This document shows positions 53,140-64,000 of a stretch of 64,000 nucleotides of DNA, in pieces. Every line of letters starts with the position of its first letter. The first letter of the stretch is position 1. The position numbers were made by a program, and so were the translations under genes. The notes beneath the pieces are model-generated. The model made no database searches. It had not been told where the DNA came from and saw nothing but the letters and a program-made list of their open reading frames with translations. This DNA is from Auanema rhodensis (Eukaryota; Nematoda; Chromadorea; Rhabditida; Rhabditidae), in assembly GCA_964057225.1 (NCBI GenBank), contig OZ059900.1, forward strand, positions 3,544,501-3,608,500, in the 5' to 3' direction.

Positions 53140-56100
53140 ACCAAAAATCGGTGAGTATATGGTGTTAAAGGCATAAAAACGACCATACTTAGTGTAGTAA
53201 TGCTATTTGAGCGAAAATCAGTATTTAAACATCACTAGCGTTTAATTGAAGATTTTTGTTGTCATAGACAATAAAACTATGCTTCTGATCATATATATGA
53301 GCGATTTAGCCAAATTAGACTCAAAACTCGGAAATTTCAAAAATTCTTTCTATTTTCGACCTTTTTTGATCAAAATGAATAAATATCAGTGCAAACTCAT
53401 AAAAATAGACTTATTTCGTGTATTATGTGTTTGTTTCTCGAATCTTAACGAATATGATCAAAATTTACAAGTATTACAGATTTTGTACCAAAAATCGGTG
53501 AGTATATGGTGTTAAAGGCATAAAAACGACCATACTTAGTGTAGTAATGCATTTGAGTGAAATTCAGTGATTTACACATTATTAGTGTATATTTGAAGAC
53601 TTTTGTTATCATAGACAGTAAAACTATGCTTTTGATCATATATATGAGCGATTTAGCCCCATTGGACTCAAAACTCGGAAAATTCAAAAATTCTTCTATT
53701 TTCGACCTTTTTTGATCAAAATGAATATATATCAGTGCAAACTCATAAAAATAGACTGATTTTGTTTATTGTGTGTTTGATTTTCAAATCTTAACGAATA
53801 TGATCAAAATTTACGAGTATTACAGATTTTGTACCAAAAATCGGTGAGTATATGGTGTTAAAGGCATAAAAACGACCATACTTAGTGTAGTAATGCTATT
53901 TGAGCGAAATTCAGTATTTAAACATCACTAGCGTTTAATTGATGACTTTTGTTGTCATAGACATTAAAACTATGCTTTTGATCATATAAATGAGCGATTT
54001 AGCCAAATTAGACTCAAAACTCGGAAATTTCAAAAATTCTTTCTATTTTCGACCTTTTTTGATCAAAATGAATATATATCAGTGCAAACTCATAAAAATA
54101 GACTGATTTTGTGTATTGTATGTTTGATTCTCAAATCTTAAAGAATATGATCGAAATTTACGAGTATTACAGATTTTGTACCAAAAATCGGTGAGTATAT
54201 GGTGTTAAAGGCATAAAAACGACCATACATAGTGTAGTAATGCTATTTGAGTGAAATTCAGTGATTAAATCATTATTAGTGTATATTTGAAGACTTTTGT
54301 TATCATAGACAGTAAAACTATGCTTTTGATCATATATATGAGCGATTTAGCCCAATTCGACTCAAAACTCGGAAAATTCAAAAATTCTTTCTATTTTCGA
54401 CCTTTTTTGATCAAAATGAATATATATCAGTGCAAACTCATAAAAATAGACTGATTTTGTTTATTGTGTGTTTGATTTTCAAATCTTAACGAATATGATC
54501 AAAATTTACGAGTATTACAGATTTTGTACCAAAAATCGGTGAGTATATGGTGTTAAAGGCATAAAAACGACCATACTTAGTGTAGTAATGCTATTTGAGC
54601 GAAATTCAGTATTTAAACATCACTAGCGTTTAATTGATGACTTTTGTTGTCATAGACATTAAAACTATGCTTTTGATCATATAAATGAGCGATTTAGCCA
54701 AATTAGACTCAAAACTCGGAAATTTCAAAAATTCTTTCTATTTTCGACCTTTTTTGATCAAAATGAATAAATATCAGTGCAAACTCGTAAAAATAAACTT
54801 ATTTCGTGTATTGTGTGTTTCATTCTCGAATCTCACCGAATATGATCAAAATTTACGAGTATCACAGATTTTGTACCAAAAATCGGTGAGTATATGGTGT
54901 TAAAGGCATAAAAACGACCATACTTAGTGTAGTAATGCTATTAGAGCGAAATTCAGTATTTAAACATCACTAGCGTTTAATTGATGACTTTTGTTGTCAT
55001 AGACATTAAAACTATGCTTTTGATCATATAAATGAGCGATTTAGCCAAATTAGACTCAAAACTCGGAAATTTCAAAAATTCTTTCTATTTTCGACCTTTT
55101 TTGATCAAAATGAATATATATCAGTGCAAACTCATAAAAATAGACTGATTTTGTGTATTGTATGTTTGATTCTCAAATCTTAAAGAATATGATCGAAATT
55201 TACGAGTATTACAGATTTTGTACCAAAAATCGGTGAGTATATGGTGTTAAAGGCATAAAAACGACCATACATAGTGTAGTAATGCTATTTGAGTGAAATT
55301 CAGTGATTAAATCAATATTAGTGTATATTTGAAGACTTTTGTTATCATAGACAGTAAAACTATGCTTTTGATCATATATATGAGCGATTTAGCCCAATTC
55401 GACTCAAAACTCGGAAAATTCAAAAATTCTTTCTATTTTCGACCTTTTTTGATCAAAATGAATATATATCAGTGCAAACTCATAAAAATAGACTGATTTT
55501 GTTTATTGTGTGTTTGATTTTCAAATCTTAACGAATATGATCAAAATTTACGAGTATTACAGATTTTGTACCAAAAATCGGTGAGTATATGGTGTTAAAG
55601 GCATAAAAACGACCATACTTAGTGTAGTAATGCTATTTGAGCGAAATTCAGTATTTAAACATCACTAGCGTTTAATTGATGACTTTTGTTGTCATAGACA
55701 TTAAAACTATGCTTTTGATCATATAAATGAGCGATTTAGCCAAATTAGACTCAAAACTCGGAAATTTCAAAAATTCTTTCTATTTTCGACCTTTTTTGAT
55801 CAAAATGAATAAATATCAGTGCAAACTCGTAAAAATAAACTTATTTCGTGTATTGTGTGTTTGATTCTCGAATCTCACCGAATATGATCAAAATTTACGA
55901 GTATCACAGATTTTGTACCAAAAATCGGTGAGTATATGGTGTTAAAGGCATAAAAACGACCATACTTAGTGTAGTAATGCTATTAGAGCGAAATTCAGTA
56001 TTTAAACATCACTAGCGTTTAATTGATGACTTTTGTTGTCATAGACATTAAAACTATGCTTTTGATCATATAAATGAGCGATTTAGCCAAATTAGACTCA

Positions 56101-59100
56101 AAACTCGGAAATTTCAAAAATTCTTTCTATTTTCGACCTTTTTTGATCAAAATGAATAAATATCAGTGCAAACTCGTAAAATCAAACTTATTTCGTGTAT
56201 TGTATGTTTGATTCTCAAATCTTAAAGAATATGATCGAAATTTACGAGTATTACAGATTTTGTACCAAAAATCGGTGAGTATATGGTGTTAAAGGCATAA
56301 AAACGACCATACTTAGTGTAGTAATGCTATTTGAGTGAAATTCAGTGATTTAATCATTATTAGTGTATATTTGAAGACTTTTGTTATCATAGACAGTAAA
56401 ACTATGCTTTTGATCATATATATGAGCGATTTAGCCCAATTCGACTCAAAACTCGGAAAATTCAAAAATTCTTTCTATTTTCGACCTTTTTTGATGAAAA
56501 TGAATATATATCAGTGTAAACTCATAAAAATAGACTGATTTTGTGTATTGTGTGTTTGATTCTCAAATCTTAACAAATATGATCAAATTTTACGAGTATT
56601 ACAGATTTTGTACCAAAAATCGGTGAGTATATGGTGTTAAAGGCATAAAAACGACCATACTTAGTGTAGTAATGCTATTTGAGCGAAAATCAGTATTTAA
56701 ACATCACTAGCGTTTAATTGAAGATTTTTGTTGTCATAGACAATAAAACTATGCTTCTGATCATATATATGAGCGATTTAGCCAAATTAGACTCAAAACT
56801 CGGAAATTTCAAAAATTCTTTCTATTTTCGACCTTTTTTGATCAAAATGAATAAATATCAGTGCAAACTCATAAAAATAGACTTATTTCGTGTATTATGT
56901 GTTTGTTTCTCGAATCTTAACGAATATGATCGAAATTTACAAGTATTACAGATTTTGTACCAAAAATCGGTGAGTATATGGTGTTAAAGGCATAAAAACG
57001 ACCATACTTAGTGTAGTAATGCATTTGAGTGAAATTCAGTGATTTACACATTATTAGTGTATATTTGAAGACTTTTGTTATCATAGACAGTAAAACTATG
57101 CTTTTGATCATATATATGAGCGATTTAGCCCCATTGGACTCAAAACTCGGAAAATTCAAAAATTCTTCTATTTTCGACCTTTTTTGATCAAAATGAATAT
57201 ATATCAGTGCAAACTCATAAAAATAGACTGATTTTGTTTATTGTGTGTTTGATTTTCAAATCTTAACGAATATGATCAAAATTTACGAGTATTACAGATT
57301 TTGTACCAAAAATCGGTGAGTATATGGTGTTAAAGGCATAAAAACGACCATACTTAGTGTAGTAATGCTATTTGAGCGAAAATCAGTATTTAAACATCAC
57401 TAGCGTTTAATTGATGATTTTTGTTGTCATAGACAATAAAACTATGCTTCTGATCATATAAATGAGCGATTTAGCCAAATTAGACTCAAAACTCGGAAAT
57501 TTCAAAAATTCTTTCTATTTTCGACCTTTTTTGATCAAAATGAATATATATCAGTGCAAGCTCATAAAAATAGACTGATTTTGTGTATTGTATGTTTGAT
57601 TCTCAAATCTTAACGAATATGATCGAAATTTACGAGTATTACAGATTTTGTACCAAAAATCGGTGAGTATATGGTGTTAAAGGCATAAAAACGACCATAC
57701 TTAGTGTAGTAATGCTATTTGAGCGAAATTCAGTATTTAAACATCACTAGCGTTTAATTGATGACTTTTGTTGTCATAGACATTAAAACTATGCTTTTGA
57801 TCATATAAATGAGCGATTTAGCCAAATTAGACTCAAAACTCGGAAATTTCGAAAATTCTTTCTATTTTCGACCTTTTTTGATCAAAATGAATATATATCA
57901 GTGCAAACTCATAAAAATAGACTGATTTTGTGTATTGTATGTTTGATTCTCAAATCTTAAAGAATATGATCGAAATTTACGAGTATTACAGATTTTGTAC
58001 CAAAAATCGGTGAGTATATGGTGTTAAAGGCATAAAAACGACCATACATAGTGTAGTAATGCTATTTGAGTGAAATTCAGTGATTAAATCATTATTAGTG
58101 TATATTTGAAGACTTTTGTTATCATAGACAGTAAAACTATGCTTTTGATCATATATATGAGCGATTTAGCCCAATTCGACTCAAAACTCGGAAAATTCAA
58201 AAATTCTTTCTATTTTCGACCTTTTTTGATCAAAATGAATATATATCAGTGCAAACTCATAAAAATAGACTGATTTTGTTTATTGTGTGTTTGATTTTCA
58301 AATCTTAACGAATATGATCAAAATTTACGAGTATTACAGATTTTGTACCAAAAATCGGTGAGTATATGGTGTTAAAGGCATAAAAACGACCATACTTAGT
58401 GTAGTAATGCTATTTGAGCGAAATTCAGTATTTAAACATCACTAGCGTTTAATTGATGACTTTTGTTGTCATAGACATTAAAACTATGCTTTTGATCATA
58501 TATATGAGCGATTTAGCCAAATTAGACTCAAAACTCGGAAATTTCAAAAATTCTTTCTATTTTCGACCTTTTTTGATCAAAATGAATAAATATCAGTGCA
58601 AACTCGTAAAAATAGACTGATTTTGTGTATTGTATGTTTGATTCTCAAATCTTAACGAATATGATCAAAATTTACGAGTATTACAGATTTTGTACCAAAA
58701 ATCGGTGAGTATATGGTGTTAAAGGCATAAAAACGACCATACTTAGTGTAGTAATGCTATTTGAGCGAAATTCAGTATTTAAACATTACTAGCGTTTAAT
58801 TGATGACTTTTGTTGTTATAGACAATAAAACTATGTTTTTGATCATATATATGAGCGATTTAGCCAAATTGGACTCAAAACTCGGAAATTTCAAAAATTC
58901 TTTCTATTTTCGACCTTTTTTGATCAAAATGAATAAATATCAGTGCAAACTTGTAAAAATAGACTTATTTTGTGTATTATGTGTTTGATTCTCGAATCTT
59001 AACAAATATGATCAAAATTTACAAGTATTACAGATTTTGTACCAAAAATCGGTGAGTATATGGTGTTAAAGGCATAAAAACGACCATACTTAGTGTAGTA

Positions 59101-59388
59101 ATGCTATTTGAGTGAAATTCAGTGATTTAATCATTATTAGTGTATATTTGAAGACTTTTGTTATCATAGACAGTAAAACTATGCTTTTGATCATATATAT
59201 GAGCGATTTAGCATAATTCGACTCAAAACTCGGAAAATTCAAAAATTCTTTCTATTTTCGACCTTTTTTGATGAAAATGAATATATATCAGTGTAAACTC
59301 ATAAAAATAGACTGATTTTGTGTATTGTGTGTTTGATTCTCAAATCTTAACAAATATGATCAAATTTTACGAGTATTACAGATTTTGT
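53140..59388. repeat. 18-monomer higher-order unit, copy 2 of the preceding unit (6249 bp)
   Basis: Order: K (53140), G, V, W, H (GTTTCATTCTCG), V*, W, H, V* (CTCGTAAAATCAAAC), S (56264), K (56612), G, B, V, W, N, D, S'. Its first six monomers match 46196-48277 at offset 6944 bp and the rest match 48973-53139 at offset 6249 bp. The 695-bp difference is one W-V pair. Private changes include ATCAATATTAG in the W at 55222 and GATCGAAATTTACAAG in the K at 56612. Confidence 0.88.
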
Positions 59389-61123
59389 ACCAAAAATCGG
59401 TGAGTATATGGTGTTAAAGGCATAAAAACGACCATACTTAGTGTAGTAATGCTATTTGAGCGAAAATCAGTATTTAAACATCACTAGCGTTTAATTGAAG
59501 ATTTTTGTTGTCATAGACAATAAAACTATGCTTCTGATCATATATATGAGCGATTTAGCCAAATTAGACTCAAAACTCGGAAATTTCAAAAATTCTTTCT
59601 ATTTTCGACCTTTTTTGATCAAAATGAATAAATATCAGTGCAAACTCATAAAAATAGACTTATTTCGTGTATTATGTGTTTGTTTCTCGAATCTTAACGA
59701 ATATGATCAAAATTTACAAGTATTACAGATTTTGTACCAAAAATCGGTGAGTATATGGTGTTAAAGGCATAAAAACGACCATACTTAGTGTAGTAATGCA
59801 TTTGAGTGAAATTCAGTGATTTACACATTATTAGTGTATATTTGAAGACTTTTGTTATCATAGACAGTAAAACTATGCTTTTGATCATATATATGAGCGA
59901 TTTAGCCCCATTGGACTCAAAACTCGGAAAATTCAAAAATTCTTCTATTTTCGACCTTTTTTGATCAAAATGAATATATATCAGTGCAAACTCATAAAAA
60001 TAGACTGATTTTGTTTATTGTGTGTTTGATTTTCAAATCTTAACGAATATGATCAAAATTTACGAGTATTACAGATTTTGTACCAAAAATCGGTGAGTAT
60101 ATGGTGTTAAAGGCATAAAAACGACCATACTTAGTGTAGTAATGCTATTTGAGCGAAAATCAGTATTTAAACATCACTAGCGTTTAATTGATGATTTTTG
60201 TTGTCATAGACAATAAAACTATGCTTCTGATCATATAAATGAGCGATTTAGCCAAATTAGACTCAAAACTCGGAAATTTCAAAAATTCTTTCTATTTTCG
60301 ACCTTTTTTGATCAAAATGAATATATATCAGTGCAAGCTCATAAAAATAGACTGATTTTGTGTATTGTATGTTTGATTCTCAAATCTTAACGAATATGAT
60401 CGAAATTTACGAGTATTACAGATTTTGTACCAAAAATCGGTGAGTATATGGTGTTAAAGGCATAAAAACGACCATACTTAGTGTAGTAATGCTATTTGAG
60501 CGAAATTCAGTATTTAAACATCACTAGCGTTTAATTGATGACTTTTGTTGTCATAGACATTAAAACTATGCTTTTGATCATATAAATGAGCGATTTAGCC
60601 AAATTAGACTCAAAACTCGGAAATTTCAAAAATTCTTTCTATTTTCGACCTTTTTTGATCAAAATGAATATATATCAGTGCAAACTCATAAAAATAGACT
60701 GATTTTGTGTATTGTATGTTTGATTCTCAAATCTTAAAGAATATGATCGAAATTTACGAGTATTACAGATTTTGTACCAAAAATCGGTGAGTATATGGTG
60801 TTAAAGGCATAAAAACGACCATACTTAGTGTAGTAATGCTATTTGAGTGAAATTCAGTGATTTAATCATTATTAGTGTATATTTGAAGACTTTTGTTATC
60901 ATAGACAGTAAAACTATGCTTTTGATCATATATATGAGCGATTTAGCCCAATTCGACTCAAAACTCGGAAAATTCAAAAATTCTTTCTATTTTCGACCTT
61001 TTTTGATGAAAATGAATATATATCAGTGTAAACTCATAAAAATAGACTGATTTTGTGTATTGTGTGTTTGATTCTCAAATCTTAACAAATATGATCAAAT
61101 TTTACGAGTATTACAGATTTTGT
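59389..61123. repeat. K-G-B-V-S pentamer
   Basis: K (59389), G (59736), B (60082), V (60429) and S (60776) make 1735 bp. The same pentamer lies at 20509, 28492 and 41336 inside the 17-monomer units. Here it follows S' of the preceding unit, so the K-G of a third 18-monomer copy runs straight into it. Confidence 0.86.
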
Positions 61124-63897
61124 ACCAAAAATCGGTGAGTATATGGTGTTAAAGGCATAAAAACGACCATACTTAGTGTAGTAATGCTATTTGAGCGAAA
61201 ATCAGTATTTAAACATCACTAGCGTTTAATTGAAGATTTTTGTTGTCATAGACAATAAAACTATGCTTCTGATCATATATATGAGCGATTTAGCCAAATT
61301 AGACTCAAAACTCGGAAATTTCAAAAATTCTTTCTATTTTCGACCTTTTTTGATCAAAATGAATAAATATCAGTGCAAACTCATAAAAATAGACTTATTT
61401 CGTGTATTATGTGTTTGTTTCTCGAATCTTAACGAATATGATCAAAATTTACAAGTATTACAGATTTTGTACCAAAAATCGGTGAGTATATGGTGTTAAA
61501 GGCATAAAAACGACCATACTTAGTGTAGTAATGCATTTGAGTGAAATTCAGTGATTTACACATTATTAGTGTATATTTGAAGACTTTTGTAATCATAGAC
61601 AGTAAAACTATGCTTTTGATCATATATATGAGCGATTTAGCCCCATTGGACTCAAAACTCGGAAAATTCAAAAATTCTTCTATTTTCGACCTTTTTTGAT
61701 CAAAATGAATATATATCAGTGCAAACTCATAAAAATAGACTGATTTTGTTTATTGTGTGTTTGATTTTCAAATCTTAACGAATATGATCAAAATTTACGA
61801 GTATTACAGATTTTGTACCAAAAATCGGTGAGTATATGGTGTTAAAGGCATAAAAACGACCATACTTAGTGTAGTAATGCTATTTGAGCGAAATTCAGTA
61901 TTTAAACATCACTAGCGTTTAATTGATGACTTTTGTTGTCATAGACATTAAAACTATGCTTTTGATCATATAAATGAGCGATTTAGCCAAATTAGACTCA
62001 AAACTCGGAAATTTCAAAAATTCTTTCTATTTTCGACCTTTTTTGATCAAAATGAATATATATCAGTGCAAACTCATAAAAATAGACTGATTTTGTGTAT
62101 TGTATGTTTGATTCTCAAATCTTAACGAATATGATCGAAATTTACGAGTATTACAGATTTTGTACCAAAAATCGGTGAGTATATGGTGTTAAAGGCATAA
62201 AAACGACCATACTTAGTGTAGTAATGCTATTTGAGCGAAATTCAGTATTTAAACATCACTAGCGTTTAATTGATGACTTTTGTTGTCATAGACATTAAAA
62301 CTATGCTTTTGATCATATAAATGAGCGATTTAGCCAAATTAGACTCAAAACTCGGAAAATTCAAAAATTCTTTCTATTTTCGACCTTTTTTGATCAAAAT
62401 GAATATATATCAGTGCAAACTCATAAAAATAGACTGATTTTGTTTATTGTGTGTTTGATTTTCAAATCTTAACGAATATGATCAAAATTTACGAGTATTA
62501 CAGATTTTGTACCAAAAATCGGTGAGTATATGGTGTTAAAGGCATAAAAACGACCATACTTAGTGTAGTAATGCTATTTGAGCGAAATTCAGTATTTAAA
62601 CATCACTAGCGTTTAATTGATGACTTTTGTTGTCATAGACATTAAAACTATGCTTTTGATCATATAAATGAGCGATTTAGCCAAATTAGACTCAAAACTC
62701 GGAAATTTCAAAAATTCTTTCTATTTTCGACCTTTTTTGATCAAAATGAATATATATCAGTGCAAACTCATAAAAATAGACTGATTTTGTGTATTGTATG
62801 TTTGATTCTCAAATCTTAACGAATATGATCGAAATTTACGAGTATTACAGATTTTGTACCAAAAATCGGTGAGTATATGGTGTTAAAGGCATAAAAACGA
62901 CCATACTTAGTGTAGTAATGCTATTTGAGCGAAATTCAGTATTTAAACATCACTAGCGTTTAATTGATGACTTTTGTTATCATAGACAGTAAAACTATGC
63001 TTTTGATCATATATATGAGCGATTTAGCCCCATTGGACTCAAAACTCGGAAAATTCAAAAATTCTTCTATTTTCGACCTTTTTTGATCAAAATGAATATA
63101 TATCAGTGCAAACTCATAAAAATAGACTGATTTTGTTTATTGTGTGTTTGATTTTCAAATCTTAACGAATATGATCAAAATTTACGAGTATTACAGATTT
63201 TGTACCAAAAATCGGTGAGTATATGGTGTTAAAGGCATAAAAACGACCATACTTAGTGTAGTAATGCTATTTGAGCGAAATTCAGTATTTAAACATCACT
63301 AGCGTTTAATTGATGACTTTTGTTGTCATAGACATTAAAACTATGCTTTTGATCATATAAATGAGCGATTTAGCCAAATTAGACTCAAAACTCGGAAATT
63401 TCAAAAATTCTTTCTATTTTCGACCTTTTTTGATCAAAATGAATATATATCAGTGCAAACTCATAAAAATAGACTGATTTTGTGTATTGTATGTTTGATT
63501 CTCAAATCTTAACGAATATGATCGAAATTTACGAGTATTACAGATTTTGTACCAAAAATCGGTGAGTATATGGTGTTAAAGGCATAAAAACGACCATACT
63601 TAGTGTAGTAATGCTATTTGAGCGAAATTCAGTATTTAAACATCACTAGCGTTTAATTGATGACTTTTGTTGTCATAGACATTAAAACTATGCTTTTGAT
63701 CATATAAATGAGCGATTTAGCCAAATTAGACTCAAAACTCGGAAAATTCAAAAATTCTTTCTATTTTCGACCTTTTTTGATCAAAATGAATATATATCAG
63801 TGCAAACTCGTAAAATCAAACTTATTTCGTGTATTGTATGTTTGATTCTCAAATCTTAAAGAATATGATCGAAATTTACGAGTATTACAGATTTTGT
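61124..63897. repeat. K-G followed by alternating V-like and chimeric monomers
   Basis: Starts are 61124 K, 61471 G (private TTTTGTAATC), 61817, 62164, 62511, 62858, 63204 and 63551. Monomers at 61817, 62511 and 63204 are V-like but with CTTAACG rather than CTTAAAG. Between them lie different chimeras: 62164 with GGAAAATTC and GTTTATTGTG, 62858 (346 bp) with a V left part switching to a G right part at GACTTTTGTT, and 63551 with GGAAAATTC and CTCGTAAAATCAAAC. This gives a loose two-monomer rhythm. Confidence 0.82.
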
Positions 63898-64000
63898 ACC
63901 AAAAATCGGTGAGTATATGGTGTTAAAGGCATAAAAACGACCATACTTAGTGTAGTAATGCTATTTGAGCGAAATTCAGTATTTAAACATCACTAGCGTT
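63898..64000. repeat. Partial monomer cut by the window edge
   Basis: It begins with ACCAAAAATCGGTGAG and has the GCGAAATTC left part. 103 bp are visible and the array clearly continues beyond the window. Confidence 0.95.

Larger units (their letters stand above)
1..64000. repeat. 347-bp satellite DNA array, 184 full monomers plus one partial
   Basis: The motif ACCAAAAATCGGTGAG recurs at 1, 348, 695, 1042, 1389, 1736, 2081 and so on to 63898, always in the same orientation. The standard spacing is 347 bp. Class-specific lengths of 345, 346, 348, 349 and 350 bp come from identifiable single-base indels such as GCTATTTG/GCATTTG, CAGTATTT/CAGTGATTT, TTCTTTCTA/TTCTTCTA and AAAAACGACC/AAAACGACC. 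Monomers differ by a limited set of shared diagnostic bases, so they are related variants, not random degenerate copies. Both window edges lie inside the array. Short open frames of 60-101 codons exist in some monomers but 347 is not a multiple of three and frames are lost from one monomer to the next. No gene, RNA gene or mobile element is visible anywhere. The role of such arrays (centromere, pericentromere, subtelomere) is known for satellites in general; which one applies here cannot be read from the sequence. Confidence 0.98.

Noticed and set aside
852-61671. About 80 short open frames (62-101 codons) on both strands as genes or a gene family
   Set aside because: They are the same few stretches of the monomer read again and again, cross monomer borders, overlap on opposite strands, and appear or vanish with single-base class differences. 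No known domain or signal is visible.
1-64000. CRISPR array or bacterial tandem repeat
   Set aside because: The period is 347 bp, the whole unit is repeated without unique spacers, and nested higher-order structure is typical of eukaryotic satellite.
1-64000. LTR or non-LTR retrotransposon or DNA transposon in tandem
   Set aside because: No long open frame, no terminal inverted repeats, target-site duplications, primer-binding site or poly(A) tail appear inside the monomer. Descent from a transposon long ago cannot be excluded.
1-64000. tRNA, rRNA, telomere repeat or microsatellite
   Set aside because: No cloverleaf, conserved rRNA stretch or short simple repeat longer than AT steps was seen; the ATATATAT stretch at about 17624 is only a 2-bp extension inside one monomer.

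Overview
The whole window is one uninterrupted head-to-tail tandem array of an AT-rich (about 29% GC, counted on the first monomer) satellite DNA with a basic monomer of 347 bp. I count 184 complete monomers plus a 103-bp partial one at the right end. There is no unique flanking sequence at either end, no inversion, no transposon, no RNA gene and no credible protein-coding gene. Megabase-type satellite with higher-order structure is a eukaryotic feature, typical of centromeric or other constitutive heterochromatin. The many C-to-T and G-to-A differences at CpG sites suggest a host that methylates DNA (plant, vertebrate or another methylating lineage). I do not recognise the satellite family and cannot name the species.

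Monomers are phased here from the motif ACCAAAAATCGGTGAG. They fall into a few classes set by diagnostic bases and length. B: GCGAAAATC left part, CTTCTGATC, CAAGCTC. P: GACATTAAA left, TTTCGTGTATTATG right. D: GTTATAGACAATA with TATGTTTTTG. M: D-like left part with GGAAAATTC and GTTTATTGTG. Q (345 bp) and G (346 bp): short forms with TTCTTCTA. S (348 bp): GATGAAAATG and GTGTAAACTC; S' is S with GCATAATTCG. K: GAAGATTTTT. V: GACATTAAA with CTTAAAG; V* is V with CTATTAGAG. W (348 bp): CATACATAG with GATTAAATC. H: CTCGTAAAAATAAAC with CTCACC. N: CTCGTAAAAATAGACTG. E (346 bp): GGTGCTAAAG. WH is a W/H chimera.

Layout. 1-16342 is an older-looking domain of short higher-order repeats: B-P dimers, then three exact-length B-P-Q trimers (1039 bp period), then variable B-P-D-M tetramers, one early S-K-Q block (7283-8322), and a run of six 348-type monomers (14568-16690) that holds the only real disruption of the array, a 33-bp mini-duplication with T-runs at 15251-15298. 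16343-18426 is a transition. From 18427 on, the array is built from long higher-order units: a 17-monomer unit present three times (18427-24325, 25716-32308 with a two-monomer insertion, 39254-45152), a pentamer tandem (34738-38211), and a 20/18-monomer unit in direct tandem (46196-53139, 53140-59388) followed by a third partial copy. The triplet S-K-G recurs 14 times in the right domain (15 with its Q form) and looks like the conserved core of all long units.

There are no genes that work together. The interest is in the evolution of the array: nested amplification, chimeric monomers with recurrent switch points, CpG decay, conserved dyads, and a conserved splice-site-like module in every monomer.
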